64,000 bases of DNA from Bacteroidota bacterium (lineage in GTDB: Bacteria > Bacteroidota > Bacteroidia > Bacteroidales > F082), in contig JAHJTC010000004.1 in the NCBI GenBank assembly GCA_018830105.1, positions 248,001 through 312,000 on the forward strand, in the 5' to 3' direction. A program made the translations under genes and the position numbers. Of the stretch, positions 1 to 9,219 are shown one piece after another; positions within the stretch are counted from its first letter, which is position 1; each line of letters begins with the position of its first letter. Below the pieces are notes generated by a model. It ran no database searches and was not told the origin of the DNA. It saw only the letters and a program-made list of their open reading frames with translations.

Positions 1-2331
1 GTTTTAGAAGTTGACGAAAAAACCCTAGAAACATTTACTTTAAGGGCTTCTCCAATCTTACGTAGAGGAGATACTTTGAGCTTTTTGGTAGATGCATTTA
101 CAGCAAAAAATGACCGATCAATTGCTGAAGTTTTGCGCAGAATGCCGGGCATTGAAGTTGAAACAAACGGTCAAATACTATATCAGGGACTACCAATACA
201 GAAATTTTATATCGAAGGTCTCGATCTGATGGATGGGCGTTATGCGATGGTAAGCAATAATTTACCGCATCAATCGGTGGCCACAATTGAAGTATATGAA
301 AATCATCAACCTATTCGAATTCTTGAAGAAAAAGTAGCTTCACAACAGGCATCACTGAATTTAAAGTTAAAGCAGGATGTTACCACCACCGGAAAAGGAA
401 GTTTAGGGACTGGCTTCACGCCCTTTGTATGGGATGTAAATATTACACCAATGACCTTTACACGTAAGTTACAATTTGTTGCATCCTATCAAACAAATAA
501 TATCGGGAAAGACGCATCAAAACAGCTTACAAGTCACTTGCCTGATGAGTTCCGAAAAAGCCGAAATCATCCGGACGAAACACCTGAGTTGTTAATTATT
601 CAAACATTGAATCCTCCTTATGATTTTGACCCTACACTATACCTGAACAATAATATCCATTTATTAAATCTCAATACACTCACAAAGTTGAACAACAATT
701 TGCAGCTGCGTTCAAATTTGCACTTTATCACTGATTTTCAACAAGAGCGAGCCAGTGCTTCCCATACAATATTTACACCTGAAGACACGGTTACTTTTAA
801 CGAAAACTTTAATAATGAGTACACTAGCAACTATTTACAAGCTGTTTTTACATTAAGCAGAAATGTGAAGTCGAATTTTTTGGAAAATAAACTAAGTTTT
901 AAATCAAACTGGAATAGTAGTTTTGGGTTGTTGAGCAATAATAGTGAACAAATCTCTCAAAAACTTAAATCACCGGCGAAAAGTATTTCAAACGATTTGC
1001 ACTCAATTTATCCTCTTGGCAAAAAGCTCATTGAGATTAGGTCATATATTTCTTATGACGAAAACCTGCATCAACTTCAAATCAGTCCCGGGGTTTTCCC
1101 CAACATCTTAAATGATGAAATTGCTTACGAAAACAGCCTTCAGGACGTTGAATTGAACAGGTTTTTTACAGAAAATTCTATCGGAATGGTTTACACATTT
1201 AAAGGCATTGTTATTAGTCCAAAGGCTGGTTTTATAATAAGACAACAAACACTGCAATCAATAATACGGGTTGATGACTTACAAGTATCCTCAGTTTTTG
1301 AAAATGATCAAAATATCTTTAATTCACAAGCCTATTTGCAAACTGAAATAGAATACCAAAAAAAAGCGCTTACCATCATTTTTAATTTGCCGCTAATATA
1401 TCAAACCTTGACAATCGATGATCAAATCAACAACCTGGGTCAGGATTTAAACCGTGCTTTTTTAAAACCTCGTCTTTTTGTCAATTACAAATTAAAAGGC
1501 TTTTGGGAAGCCTCAGCTTCATGGAGCTATTCAAACAGTTTTGGAGATTTGGATGGAGTTAATTATGGTTTTCTCCTCAGATCATATCGAAATTTAAGTC
1601 AAAATAATGCACCTATCGCTATCAATTCAAAAAACAATTTAGGCGTTCAATTGAAGTATTCAAACGCGATTATATCTTTCTTCCATTCATCGAGTTTCTT
1701 ATACGTCAAATTGCGAAGTAATCTATTCTATAACAGCTTAATTAATGAGTTTGGAGCTTCAGTAATTAAGGCAGTTGAGTATCCAAATCAGGGGCAATAT
1801 TTCAGTTTTCAAGCAAATACAAGTAAATATTATTCAGCTATACGCTCGACATTTAGTTTACGTTTGGGTGCAAGCCAACAGGAAGGAATGGTTTTGATGA
1901 ATACTGAAATCTTTAATGCCATCAATCGCTTTTATCAATTTAGTCCTCATGTTTTATACCACTTTAGAAATTGGTTCAACATTGATTATGGTTTGAATTT
2001 ACATTATTTTCAAAATATAATTTCTGATAAACAAGATGTTAACACGAAAATGTTAACTCAAAAGGTGAACCTATTTGTGTATCCAAAATCGAATCAAATG
2101 TTGAGTTTGGCTGTAAATTATCACGAATACAAAGGAAAGCAGGACTATTTTCTGGATATTGTATATCGATATACCTTTAGCAAACGCAAAATTGATTTAG
2201 AAATGAAATACTTGAATATTCTTAACACAAAAAACTATACTACCTATCAGGCTTTCACAAACTCAATCATGGAATCGACATACGAATTGAACCCAAGCCG
2301 CTTCCTTATTTCAATAAATTTTACTTTTTGA
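1..2331 (+). CDS. TonB-receptor-like outer membrane beta-barrel protein, 5' end missing
   Basis: The frame is open from the first base, so the gene begins upstream of the window; a TTG at 76 is only an internal codon. Counting from base 1, residues about 25-130 resemble the plug domain of Bacteroidota TonB-dependent receptors (IAEVLRRMPGIEV, then a conserved FYIEGLDLMDGRY stretch). The remaining ~640 residues are alternating polar/aromatic strands typical of a large outer membrane barrel, and the protein ends in FTF, a terminal aromatic residue as in barrel-assembly signals. Such receptors often carry a carboxypeptidase-like domain and signal peptide at the N-terminus, which would lie outside the window. 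The substrate cannot be inferred, since no SusD-like partner is visible downstream. The family is fairly certain; whether it is a true TonB-dependent transporter or a degenerate relative is open. Confidence 0.7.
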   Translation, partial: VLEVDEKTLETFTLRASPILRRGDTLSFLVDAFTAKNDRSIAEVLRRMPGIEVETNGQILYQGLPIQKFYIEGLDLMDGRYAMVSNNLPHQSVATIEVYENHQPIRILEEKVASQQASLNLKLKQDVTTTGKGSLGTGFTPFVWDVNITPMTFTRKLQFVASYQTNNIGKDASKQLTSHLPDEFRKSRNHPDETPELLIIQTLNPPYDFDPTLYLNNNIHLLNLNTLTKLNNNLQLRSNLHFITDFQQERASASHTIFTPEDTVTFNENFNNEYTSNYLQAVFTLSRNVKSNFLENKLSFKSNWNSSFGLLSNNSEQISQKLKSPAKSISNDLHSIYPLGKKLIEIRSYISYDENLHQLQISPGVFPNILNDEIAYENSLQDVELNRFFTENSIGMVYTFKGIVISPKAGFIIRQQTLQSIIRVDDLQVSSVFENDQNIFNSQAYLQTEIEYQKKALTIIFNLPLIYQTLTIDDQINNLGQDLNRAFLKPRLFVNYKLKGFWEASASWSYSNSFGDLDGVNYGFLLRSYRNLSQNNAPIAINSKNNLGVQLKYSNAIISFFHSSSFLYVKLRSNLFYNSLINEFGASVIKAVEYPNQGQYFSFQANTSKYYSAIRSTFSLRLGASQQEGMVLMNTEIFNAINRFYQFSPHVLYHFRNWFNIDYGLNLHYFQNIISDKQDVNTKMLTQKVNLFVYPKSNQMLSLAVNYHEYKGKQDYFLDIVYRYTFSKRKIDLEMKYLNILNTKNYTTYQAFTNSIMESTYELNPSRFLISINFTF

Positions 2332-2573
2332 AGTTTGGCTAATCAAATAGAGACAAGTATAATAGTCTAAAAAACACCTTAAGATCGGTAGGTTTTACAG
2401 TTCAACGGCTTCCGAATCCACTCGGCAAAAGACATGTTATCAGGGCATTAAAACCTTAGGGGATTATGCCCCGATATTAAAGGCTGAATAAATGGCGTAA
2501 TAATGAGGTTGGTACTTGTGACATTTTGAAAAAAAAACAGCCCGAAAAAAACATAAGCAACCAGCATTTTCGT

Positions 2574-2581
2574 TACTTTTA
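2574..2581 (+). promoter_or_regulatory. Possible -7 element for the YCF48-like gene
   Basis: TACTTTTA differs by one base from the Bacteroidota -7 consensus TAnnTTTG and lies 47 bases before the ATG at 2629. No clear -33 TTTG is visible. The rest of the 2332-2628 gap shows no other feature. Confidence 0.25.
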
Positions 2582-2628
2582 ATGTCCAAATAAATGTAAA
2601 ACCAATTAAAGACAAAAAACACGGGACT

Positions 2629-4794
2629 ATGAAATCAACAAAAAAAATTAAAAATGCATGGATGCTTGCTGTGATTGTGCTATTTTCTGCAGCAAACATA
2701 AACGCTCAACAGTGGGAACTTTTAAATCCTTCACCAATCTTTAACGACATTCAATCTGTCAGTTTTCCTTCACCCGATACGGGTTTTATCGTTGGAAACA
2801 ACAGCATGGTGATGCGTACTTTTGATGGTGGCGAAAGCTGGACAAACATTGATTTTCCGGCTGAAGGCGTGCAGATTCGTTTTGTAGACTTCCGCGACAA
2901 TAATCATGGTGTTATTGTAGCCTGGAGCCATATTTTTACGACCAGCGATGCCGGCGAAACCTGGCATTACACGCACTGGCAGCAGGCCGGAGATTATGTG
3001 GCAGCCGATTTTGTGGATAGTAATACCGGCTGGATTACCGGTTCAGGAAGCATATTGATAAAAACTTCCGATGGTGGCATCAACTGGAATCGCCAGTCAA
3101 TACCCACTATTCATGGACAGGCTATTGATTTTGTGGATGAAAATGTAGGTTTTGTGGCCGGACATATGAATCAAAATTTTGATTATCCCAGATTGTATAA
3201 AACACTGGATGGTGGCGGAAGCTGGACAAACATTCCTCTGCCTGAGGGATTTGAACGATTTGGCGGACTGTCGGTGATTAACCAACAGCAAATATGGATC
3301 GCAGCCTTTAATCATTCCGTAAACCAGGATTCCACTTTTGCTGTTTTTAAAGCCTACTACACAAGTAATGGTGGAAACGACTGGACAACTTTTGAGATTG
3401 GCCACACCGATGGCAGTATGGTACGAAAAGTGAAGTTCTTAACAGCAGAAGAAGGCTATATTATGTCGTATGGCCAATTGTACAGAACTTTTGATGGAGG
3501 CGAAAACTGGGAAGCAATTCCGATTGAAACAGGATTTATTTCGAGCTGTACCGATTTTTCATGGCAAGGTGGTGATGAGCTTTTCGTGTCGGGTACAGGA
3601 CCGGTTTTATTTAAAAGCGAGGATAGCGGACAAAGCTGGCAAAATCTGGTCGAAGGTCCGATCAACGATTTCAAATCGGTATATTTCCTGAACGAACAAC
3701 AGGGATTTAGCGGATATGGTGGTATCGAAGGGCCTACTATTTTGCGAACGACTGATGGCGGCCAAAGCTGGCAACATGCCAATTATCCTGATATCTTTGC
3801 ATATACTCCGGTTTCTTCCTTTGCCTTTGCCTCGGAAGCAAACGGCTGGGCAGCCTTTACGAGCAACCAAATCTTTGAAACCATTGATGGCGGCCTCAAC
3901 TGGCAGCTGAAACAAACAGGATTCGACAATTACTATTTTAAACATATTGCTGTTTCAGCTGATGGCGGATTGTTTTTGACTTCAACCAGAGGAGAAATAA
4001 TAAAATCGACAGACGATGGCAATACCTGGACAGATATTTCTCCTGCACTGTCAGATGATGTGTTTTTTGATGGTTCCACGAATTTTGTTTCGCAGGAGTT
4101 TGGTTATATGGTGCTCAGGACAGAAGAATACAAGGGATTACTCTTGAAAACCACAGATGGCGGAGCTTCGTGGCACTTCGTTCAAATCCCGTTTGATGAA
4201 AGGATTAGCTCAATCAGTTTTGCTGATCCTGAAACCGGCATGATCACCCTCAACGATCAAGGAATTCTAATCACCCATGATGGAGGCGAAAGCTGGTCAG
4301 AACCCTTACAGATCAATGAACGAGCAGCGACTTTTGTAAAAATGATAACACCTGATCGGGCTGTCGCCACTTTTGAAGATGCCATGGTAGCGATCACGGC
4401 TGATGGAGGCGACAACTGGGAACTCAGGTTCGAGGGGCAGCACCGCATGGTTAGATATCCTGTAAGTTTTTTCCTGGATGAGCAGCAGGGCTGGATGGTG
4501 GGCGACAATGGTGCCGTTTTACGCTATACGGATGAGTTTTTGGATGTGTATGCAAACATAGTAAAGACCGAGCAGCAAAAACTGTTTTATCCCAATCCTG
4601 CTAAAGGGTTAATTCATCTTTTGCCTGAAAACCACAATGGCCTTAGCATTTATGACATGCAGGGACGGGTAGTCTTTTATCAGGAAAAGTTTACCAATAG
4701 CAGCATTTCGATAGATTTTCTGCCTGCCGGTATTTATCAGCTTGTGTTGATGACCGGAGATAAAAGGCTGCATCAAAAACTTGTGGTGCAGTAA
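2629..4794 (+). CDS. Secreted YCF48/Asp-box repeat protein with T9SS sorting domain
   Basis: A 721-aa protein with an N-terminal signal peptide (basic start, hydrophobic core, cleavage near NINAQ at ~27). About thirteen Asp-box-like turns of the form S/T-x-DGGxxW recur every 35-55 residues (for example FDGGESW near 67, TSDGGINW near 147, TDGGQSW near 376, HDGGESW near 552), as in YCF48/sialidase-type beta-propellers. The last ~70 residues form a type A T9SS sorting domain: FYPNPAKG, then IYDMQGRVV and LPAGIYQL. The protein is expected to cross the outer membrane through the PorSS machinery and be surface-attached or released. The propeller marks a structural or binding fold; no catalytic sialidase residues were recognised, so the role is unknown. 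It appears monocistronic. Confidence 0.85.
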   Translation: MKSTKKIKNAWMLAVIVLFSAANINAQQWELLNPSPIFNDIQSVSFPSPDTGFIVGNNSMVMRTFDGGESWTNIDFPAEGVQIRFVDFRDNNHGVIVAWSHIFTTSDAGETWHYTHWQQAGDYVAADFVDSNTGWITGSGSILIKTSDGGINWNRQSIPTIHGQAIDFVDENVGFVAGHMNQNFDYPRLYKTLDGGGSWTNIPLPEGFERFGGLSVINQQQIWIAAFNHSVNQDSTFAVFKAYYTSNGGNDWTTFEIGHTDGSMVRKVKFLTAEEGYIMSYGQLYRTFDGGENWEAIPIETGFISSCTDFSWQGGDELFVSGTGPVLFKSEDSGQSWQNLVEGPINDFKSVYFLNEQQGFSGYGGIEGPTILRTTDGGQSWQHANYPDIFAYTPVSSFAFASEANGWAAFTSNQIFETIDGGLNWQLKQTGFDNYYFKHIAVSADGGLFLTSTRGEIIKSTDDGNTWTDISPALSDDVFFDGSTNFVSQEFGYMVLRTEEYKGLLLKTTDGGASWHFVQIPFDERISSISFADPETGMITLNDQGILITHDGGESWSEPLQINERAATFVKMITPDRAVATFEDAMVAITADGGDNWELRFEGQHRMVRYPVSFFLDEQQGWMVGDNGAVLRYTDEFLDVYANIVKTEQQKLFYPNPAKGLIHLLPENHNGLSIYDMQGRVVFYQEKFTNSSISIDFLPAGIYQLVLMTGDKRLHQKLVVQ

Positions 4795-5009
4795 ACGGTA
4801 AAGTGCATTTTTATTGATCCAGCTTGCAACTTATTTCATTACAATTTGTGGTAAAGATCGAAAACATTTTTTTGGAGAAATGCATAAAGGTGACATGGGA
4901 TATTCGGCAAATTTGAACCGGCTAATAGGGGTCTGTCCATAAAGTAAACTATTATCGAAATCTGACTTCTATTTCAGCCTGATCTTTTAATACTGCTGTT
5001 ATTTCGGGG

Positions 5010-7433
5010 TTATTCGTATTTGATAGCTTCTACAGGATTACTGTTGATTACGCGAATCAGATGGAAACTCATCGTAAGCAAGCCTGCGCCAAATGCGATT
5101 AAGCCGGCCAGGATAAATGAGTCGGGCTGTAAATCAATATGGTATTCGAAACTACTCTCGAGCCAGATTTGAATGCGCCACCAGGCCAGCGGCACGGCAA
5201 TCAGGAATGCGATACCAATAAGCAAGCCCAGTTCGGCAAAAAGCATGCGAAGCAGGTTGAAAATAGAGGCTCCCAAAATCTTGCGGATGCCGATTTCTTT
5301 TGTTTTTTGTTCGGCTACATAGGATGAAAGCCCAAGTAATCCGATGAGTGCTATAAAGATTGTGAATAGGGTTGAAATTCTGAAAATTACATTAATACGC
5401 GATTCTGCCTCATAATTTTCTGCCAGAATTTGATCGAGTATCTTATAATCGAAAGGTTTTCCGGAGGCAAAAAGATCCCACTGCTGATTTACAAAATCGA
5501 TCACTTCATTGCTTTTATCTGCCTGAAAGCTAATTGTTAGCAAATGTCTTGGGTTTTCAGACATCGTTATCAGATAAGGTTCGATGGGGTTGTGTAACGA
5601 TTGAAAATGATAATCGGCCACCACCCCTATTACCTTTAATGGCCTGCCCCCTTCTCCTTTGGAATCTGCGCCGATCAGGATTTTTTTTCCAAGTGGATCA
5701 TTTTCCCAACCAAATTGTTTGATGAAGGCTTCATTCACAATTGCGGCTTCTTGTTTATCTGTTCCCATATTCCGGTCGAAATCGCGACCTTGGATTAGTT
5801 TGATGCCAAAAGTATTCAGGTAGTCATAATCTGTCAGTGCCAGCATCACAGCCTGCGTATTCCATCCTTCTTCCGATTCGAGCTGCATCACCAGTTTCAT
5901 CGTTGTTTGGCCGGGTATCCCATTGGCATTGGAAACATGCGAGATAGCCGGATTTTGCAAGATTGCGTTTCTAAAAGGCTCCAGCTTGTTTCTGAAGGTA
6001 GTATCCTGAAGTTGCAGCACCAATCGGTTTTCGCGTTCAAATCCCAGGTCTTTAGCTTTTAAAAACTGAAGCTGTTCGTGCACTACAAAAGTTCCAATCA
6101 TCAACATAGTTGCTATGGCAAACTGAAAAACAACCAGTAACCGCCTAAGCAGATGAGAAGATTTTCCGGAACTAGTAAGCGAGCCTCTCAATACAGTTAC
6201 AGGTTTAAAAGAGGATAAAAACATAGCCGGATAACTTCCCGAAAGAAGCGCTGTAAATGCCAGAATTATAACTATTCCGATAATCAGTTTTGGTTCAAAA
6301 ATTGCACTGTATGGAATGCTTTTATTGGCGAGTTCATTAAAATCGGGGAGCAGCGCATTCACGAGTGCGGTGGCCAGCAATGCAGAAAGAAAAACCATCA
6401 GAAAAGATTCAGTAAAGAACTGTGCGATAAGCTGTTCGCGCTGTGCTCCTGCCACTTTGCGTATGCCCACTTCGCGCGCTCGTTTCACTGAGCGGGCTGT
6501 TGCCATATTCATATAGTTGATAGCTGCCAGCAACAACATAAACAAACCTACGGCCCCAAAAATATAGATATAAGCCATATTTCCGGTTGCAAAATCCGAT
6601 TCGTAGTCGCTGTGCAGATGAATATCGGTAAGTGGCATTAAATCAGGTAAAAAACTTGCGTTGATTTGATCGCCCAGCGATTTCATGTATTTATCATAAA
6701 ACGCCGGAAACTTTTGCTCAAGTGCTTTCAGCGAGCTGTTTTCATTTAGCAACACAAAAGTATATACCCCAATATTCCAAAAAGCATTGGGTTCGAAACT
6801 GTTGAATTCTGCTGCATTTCCCTCGCTTATCGTAAGCATTGAAACTAAACCCTCGTAGCGCATATGGCTGTTGAGCGGCAAATCGCTGATGACGGCGGTA
6901 ACCTTTAGTGGTTTATTTAAACCCGATTCAATTAGTTGTCCGACAGGATTTTGATTGCCAAAAAACTTATTTGCTAATGAAGCACTTAATACAATTGAGT
7001 TGGGTTCGTTGAGCGCATTTTTCGGATTGCCATTGATGAAATCATGCGTAAAAATGTCAAAAACCGTTGAATCGGCGAAAAAGATATGCCGTTCATAATA
7101 ATCTCTGTTTGCAGGGCGCAGCAATAAATCCTCTGCCGGTGTAAGCCTTGTCATTTCAATCACTTCCGGAAACTCCAGTTTGAATGAGGGCCCGATCGGC
7201 AAAGCAGCAATTGCAAAACGATCATCCATATCGCCAATTTTAAAATGCGAATTAACGCGATAGATTTGCTCATGTTTGGCGTGATGTCTGTCATATTGCA
7301 GTTCGTCGTGCAGGTATAGCATGATAAACAGCGCTGCCGACAGTCCAAGGCTTAATCCAAGCAGGTTGAGCAGGGCGTAAAATCTTTGTTTACGGATATT
7401 ACGCCATGCACTGATCAGATAGTTTTTAATCAT
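5010..7433 (-). CDS. ABC transporter permease, MacB/FtsX type
   Basis: An 807-aa protein with the duplicated FtsX architecture. One membrane helix near residues 20-42 is followed by a large periplasmic MacB-like domain (~45-280) and three helices (~285-445) including the conserved RAREVGIRKVAGAQ segment. A second helix near 425-447, a second periplasmic domain and three C-terminal helices with the matching KTKEIGIRKILGAS segment follow. Such permeases use a cytosolic ATPase to drive export or mechanical work on lipids, peptides or antibiotics across the envelope rather than acting as classical importers. The ATPase gene lies directly upstream (27 bp gap), so the two form a transcription unit. 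No HlyD-type adaptor or TolC gene is adjacent, so the substrate is unknown. Confidence 0.9.
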   Translation of the reverse strand: MIKNYLISAWRNIRKQRFYALLNLLGLSLGLSAALFIMLYLHDELQYDRHHAKHEQIYRVNSHFKIGDMDDRFAIAALPIGPSFKLEFPEVIEMTRLTPAEDLLLRPANRDYYERHIFFADSTVFDIFTHDFINGNPKNALNEPNSIVLSASLANKFFGNQNPVGQLIESGLNKPLKVTAVISDLPLNSHMRYEGLVSMLTISEGNAAEFNSFEPNAFWNIGVYTFVLLNENSSLKALEQKFPAFYDKYMKSLGDQINASFLPDLMPLTDIHLHSDYESDFATGNMAYIYIFGAVGLFMLLLAAINYMNMATARSVKRAREVGIRKVAGAQREQLIAQFFTESFLMVFLSALLATALVNALLPDFNELANKSIPYSAIFEPKLIIGIVIILAFTALLSGSYPAMFLSSFKPVTVLRGSLTSSGKSSHLLRRLLVVFQFAIATMLMIGTFVVHEQLQFLKAKDLGFERENRLVLQLQDTTFRNKLEPFRNAILQNPAISHVSNANGIPGQTTMKLVMQLESEEGWNTQAVMLALTDYDYLNTFGIKLIQGRDFDRNMGTDKQEAAIVNEAFIKQFGWENDPLGKKILIGADSKGEGGRPLKVIGVVADYHFQSLHNPIEPYLITMSENPRHLLTISFQADKSNEVIDFVNQQWDLFASGKPFDYKILDQILAENYEAESRINVIFRISTLFTIFIALIGLLGLSSYVAEQKTKEIGIRKILGASIFNLLRMLFAELGLLIGIAFLIAVPLAWWRIQIWLESSFEYHIDLQPDSFILAGLIAFGAGLLTMSFHLIRVINSNPVEAIKYE

Positions 7434-7460
7434 AAGGTGTGTGGTTTTGGAAAATTTAGC

Positions 7461-8171
7461 TTATACAAGTACTTCTGCAAGTTCCGGCTTTTTGATTTGT
7501 TTCAGGTTTTCGGTAACCACCTGCCCGTCGAGCAGACGAATAACCCGACCGGCATACTCTGCATCGCGCTGGGAGTGTGTTACCATGATGATGGTTGTGC
7601 CTTTGTTGTTGAGGTCTTTGAGTAATTCCATCACCTCAGTGCCATGCACTGAATCGAGGTTTCCGGTAGGTTCGTCGGCCAATATCAGAGCAGGATTGGT
7701 AACCAGCGCACGCGCAACAGCAACACGCTGTTGCTGCCCGCCCGAAAGTTGCAAAGGGAAATGTTTGCTGCGATGGTCGATGGCCATTTGTTCCAGCACA
7801 TGTATCACTTTTTTGCGTCGTTCAGCAGGGTTTATTCCTTGATAAACAAGTGGCAACTCAACATTGGCAAAAACGGAAAGCTCATCAATCAGGTTGAAGT
7901 TTTGAAACACAAAGCCGATGTTTTCTTTCCTGAAACGTGAGCGTTGGCGTTCGCTGTAGCGCGAAACTTCGTGATTCAGAAAATAATATTTGCCTGTGCT
8001 GGGATTATCGAGTAAGCCCAAAATGTTGAGCAAGGTTGATTTTCCGCAACCAGATGGCCCCATGATGGCTGCAAATTCGCCTGGTTTTATTTCCAGGTTT
8101 ATCTGATGCAAAGCAGTTGTTTCAACTTCATCGGTGCGAAATACTTTGGTGAGTTCTTCTGTTCTAATCAT
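7461..8171 (-). CDS. ABC transporter ATP-binding protein, LolD/MacB type
   Basis: A 236-aa ATPase with all expected motifs: Walker A GPSGCGKST (~37-45), Q-loop in FVFQNFNLI, signature LSGGQQQRVAVARAL, Walker B LILADEPTGNLDS and the H-loop in MVTHSQRDAEYA. The longer in-frame start at 8228 would add 19 unconserved residues; MIRTEELTKVF at 8171 matches the normal family N-terminus and is preferred. It energises the FtsX-type permease encoded 27 bp downstream. Two palindromes lie 97-142 bp upstream of this start and may be operator sites for a regulator encoded elsewhere. Confidence 0.92.
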   Translation of the reverse strand: MIRTEELTKVFRTDEVETTALHQINLEIKPGEFAAIMGPSGCGKSTLLNILGLLDNPSTGKYYFLNHEVSRYSERQRSRFRKENIGFVFQNFNLIDELSVFANVELPLVYQGINPAERRKKVIHVLEQMAIDHRSKHFPLQLSGGQQQRVAVARALVTNPALILADEPTGNLDSVHGTEVMELLKDLNNKGTTIIMVTHSQRDAEYAGRVIRLLDGQVVTENLKQIKKPELAEVLV

Positions 8172-8267
8172 GTCATTTGATTTTACGTCATTTTCACGAT
8201 TTTCGTGCCAAAGAATGTTAAACAACACAAATTCAATACTTTATATCTAATTTAATTTGTGAAGTAC

Positions 8268-8313
8268 ACAGCTAGCTGTACGTTTTTAAAATTAATCTGT
8301 TCGTTAACGAACA
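8268..8313. promoter_or_regulatory. Two palindromes upstream of the ABC exporter operon
   Basis: A perfect 12-bp palindrome ACAGCTAGCTGT at 8268-8279 and a perfect 16-bp palindrome TGTTCGTTAACGAACA at 8298-8313 sit about 97-142 bp upstream of the exporter ATPase start. Short perfect palindromes of this size are typical sites for dimeric repressors such as TetR or MarR proteins (inference). No regulator gene is adjacent. Confidence 0.45.
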
Positions 8314-8480
8314 ATTCTATTGTAAATTTCAATTGGGTAGTTCCTGTATTGACGTTAAATTTTAGTCCAGATTTCATAATATTGGAAAGCACTTTTTTTT
8401 GAGCTGTTTAGAATGCAGTATATGTCAATTGCAAGTGAAATACTGGCAGTTAAAACAGCTTATGCTTTGGTGCCATCGGA

Positions 8481-8803
8481 TTAGTTACCTTCCCCACAGC
8501 ATGATCCATACCAGTATCTTAGTTTACTAAGAACAACATCATTTAGGGTGTCTTTTTCACCACTACGAACTGAGGCATTGCTGTATACCTTATACTCAGG
8601 CCGGAACACAAGTCCTTCTTCAACAGGATTGTAATGGATACAAATTAGCTTTTCATGTATCACCTAGCTGCTATATAATTTGATGGGTTTGTGATCATAC
8701 ATCCAAAATCAAATTTTTTTTTACATTTGAAGGTCGCACTGCTTCTTTCTTCTGGATTACTTTTTATGGCCTCAACAATTTCATTACTAAGTCGTTTAGA
8801 ATT
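8481..8803 (-). pseudogene. Decayed REP-associated tyrosine (Y1) transposase, C-terminal remnant
   Basis: Reading leftward, the sequence encodes EIVEAIKSNPEERS, then FWMYDHKPIKLYSS, a TAG stop (8664-8666), then VIHEKLICIHYNPVEEGLV and YKVYSNASVRSG. This order matches the C-terminal third of RAYT/TnpA_REP transposases (family pattern: FWxxD-KPIxLYS-xVI-xxKLxYIHxNPV-xxGLV-xxPExYxYSSA). The N-terminal part with the HUH motif and catalytic Tyr is gone. At least one stop and one frameshift (an A run near 8709-8720) interrupt it, so it is inactive. The surrounding gap 8229-8942 otherwise holds only the two palindromes; 8804-8942 shows nothing recognisable. Confidence 0.65.
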
Positions 8804-8942
8804 GTTTAGGATCACAACTCATGTTTTTGGCCGTTTGAACTTCTATATATCATTAAATGAATATGGTACGTTCTGTTTATCACGCGTAAATATTCGGAAT
8901 CATGCACAGCCAGTGTAACTCTGAACCCGAATACCAACAGCT

Positions 8943-9215
8943 TTAACGGATTTCAAATTTTATATAATTAAAGGGAGGCATCATACTGTATTTAACTTCT
9001 TGCACCCTTGCCCATGAGGGCCCATTGTGACACCAGTGGATAAATTCGTCCAATTTTTCTGCTTCGCCTTCTGCTTCTATAGCAACACTGCCATCTGATT
9101 TGTTTTGAACATATCCACTAAGATTTAACTCAATGGCTTTTTGCTGAGTGTAAAAGCGGAATCCAACACCTTGCACCCTTCCGTAAACCTGAATTCTTGC
9201 AGCCTTTTTCATCAA
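8943..9215 (-). CDS. acyP: Acylphosphatase
   Basis: A 90-aa protein of normal length for the family. It carries the diagnostic phosphate-binding loop GRVQGVGFRFYTQ (catalytic Arg in GVGFR, residues ~12-24) and the second signature GYVQNKSDGSVAIEAEG, with the catalytic Asn in VQN. The enzyme hydrolyses carboxyl-phosphate bonds of acyl phosphates such as acetyl or carbamoyl phosphate in the cytoplasm. It is the last gene of a tight leftward operon and starts 4 bp after the unknown 189-aa gene, so it is probably co-translated with the fluoride channel genes upstream. Confidence 0.95.
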   Translation of the reverse strand: MMKKAARIQVYGRVQGVGFRFYTQQKAIELNLSGYVQNKSDGSVAIEAEGEAEKLDEFIHWCHNGPSWARVQEVKYSMMPPFNYIKFEIR

Positions 9216-9219
9216 CTGG

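Noticed and set aside
2448-2699. 83-aa minus-strand hydrophobic frame
   Set aside because: It overlaps the signal-peptide codons of the YCF48-like gene; its hydrophobicity is a by-product of AT-rich sequence.
4925-4950. GGGGTCTGTCCATAAAG, similar to the end of some insertion sequences
   Set aside because: No matching inverted repeat or transposase fragment was found nearby.
8691-8918. 75-aa plus-strand open frame
   Set aside because: It lies opposite the decayed transposase, has unusual composition and no start signal.
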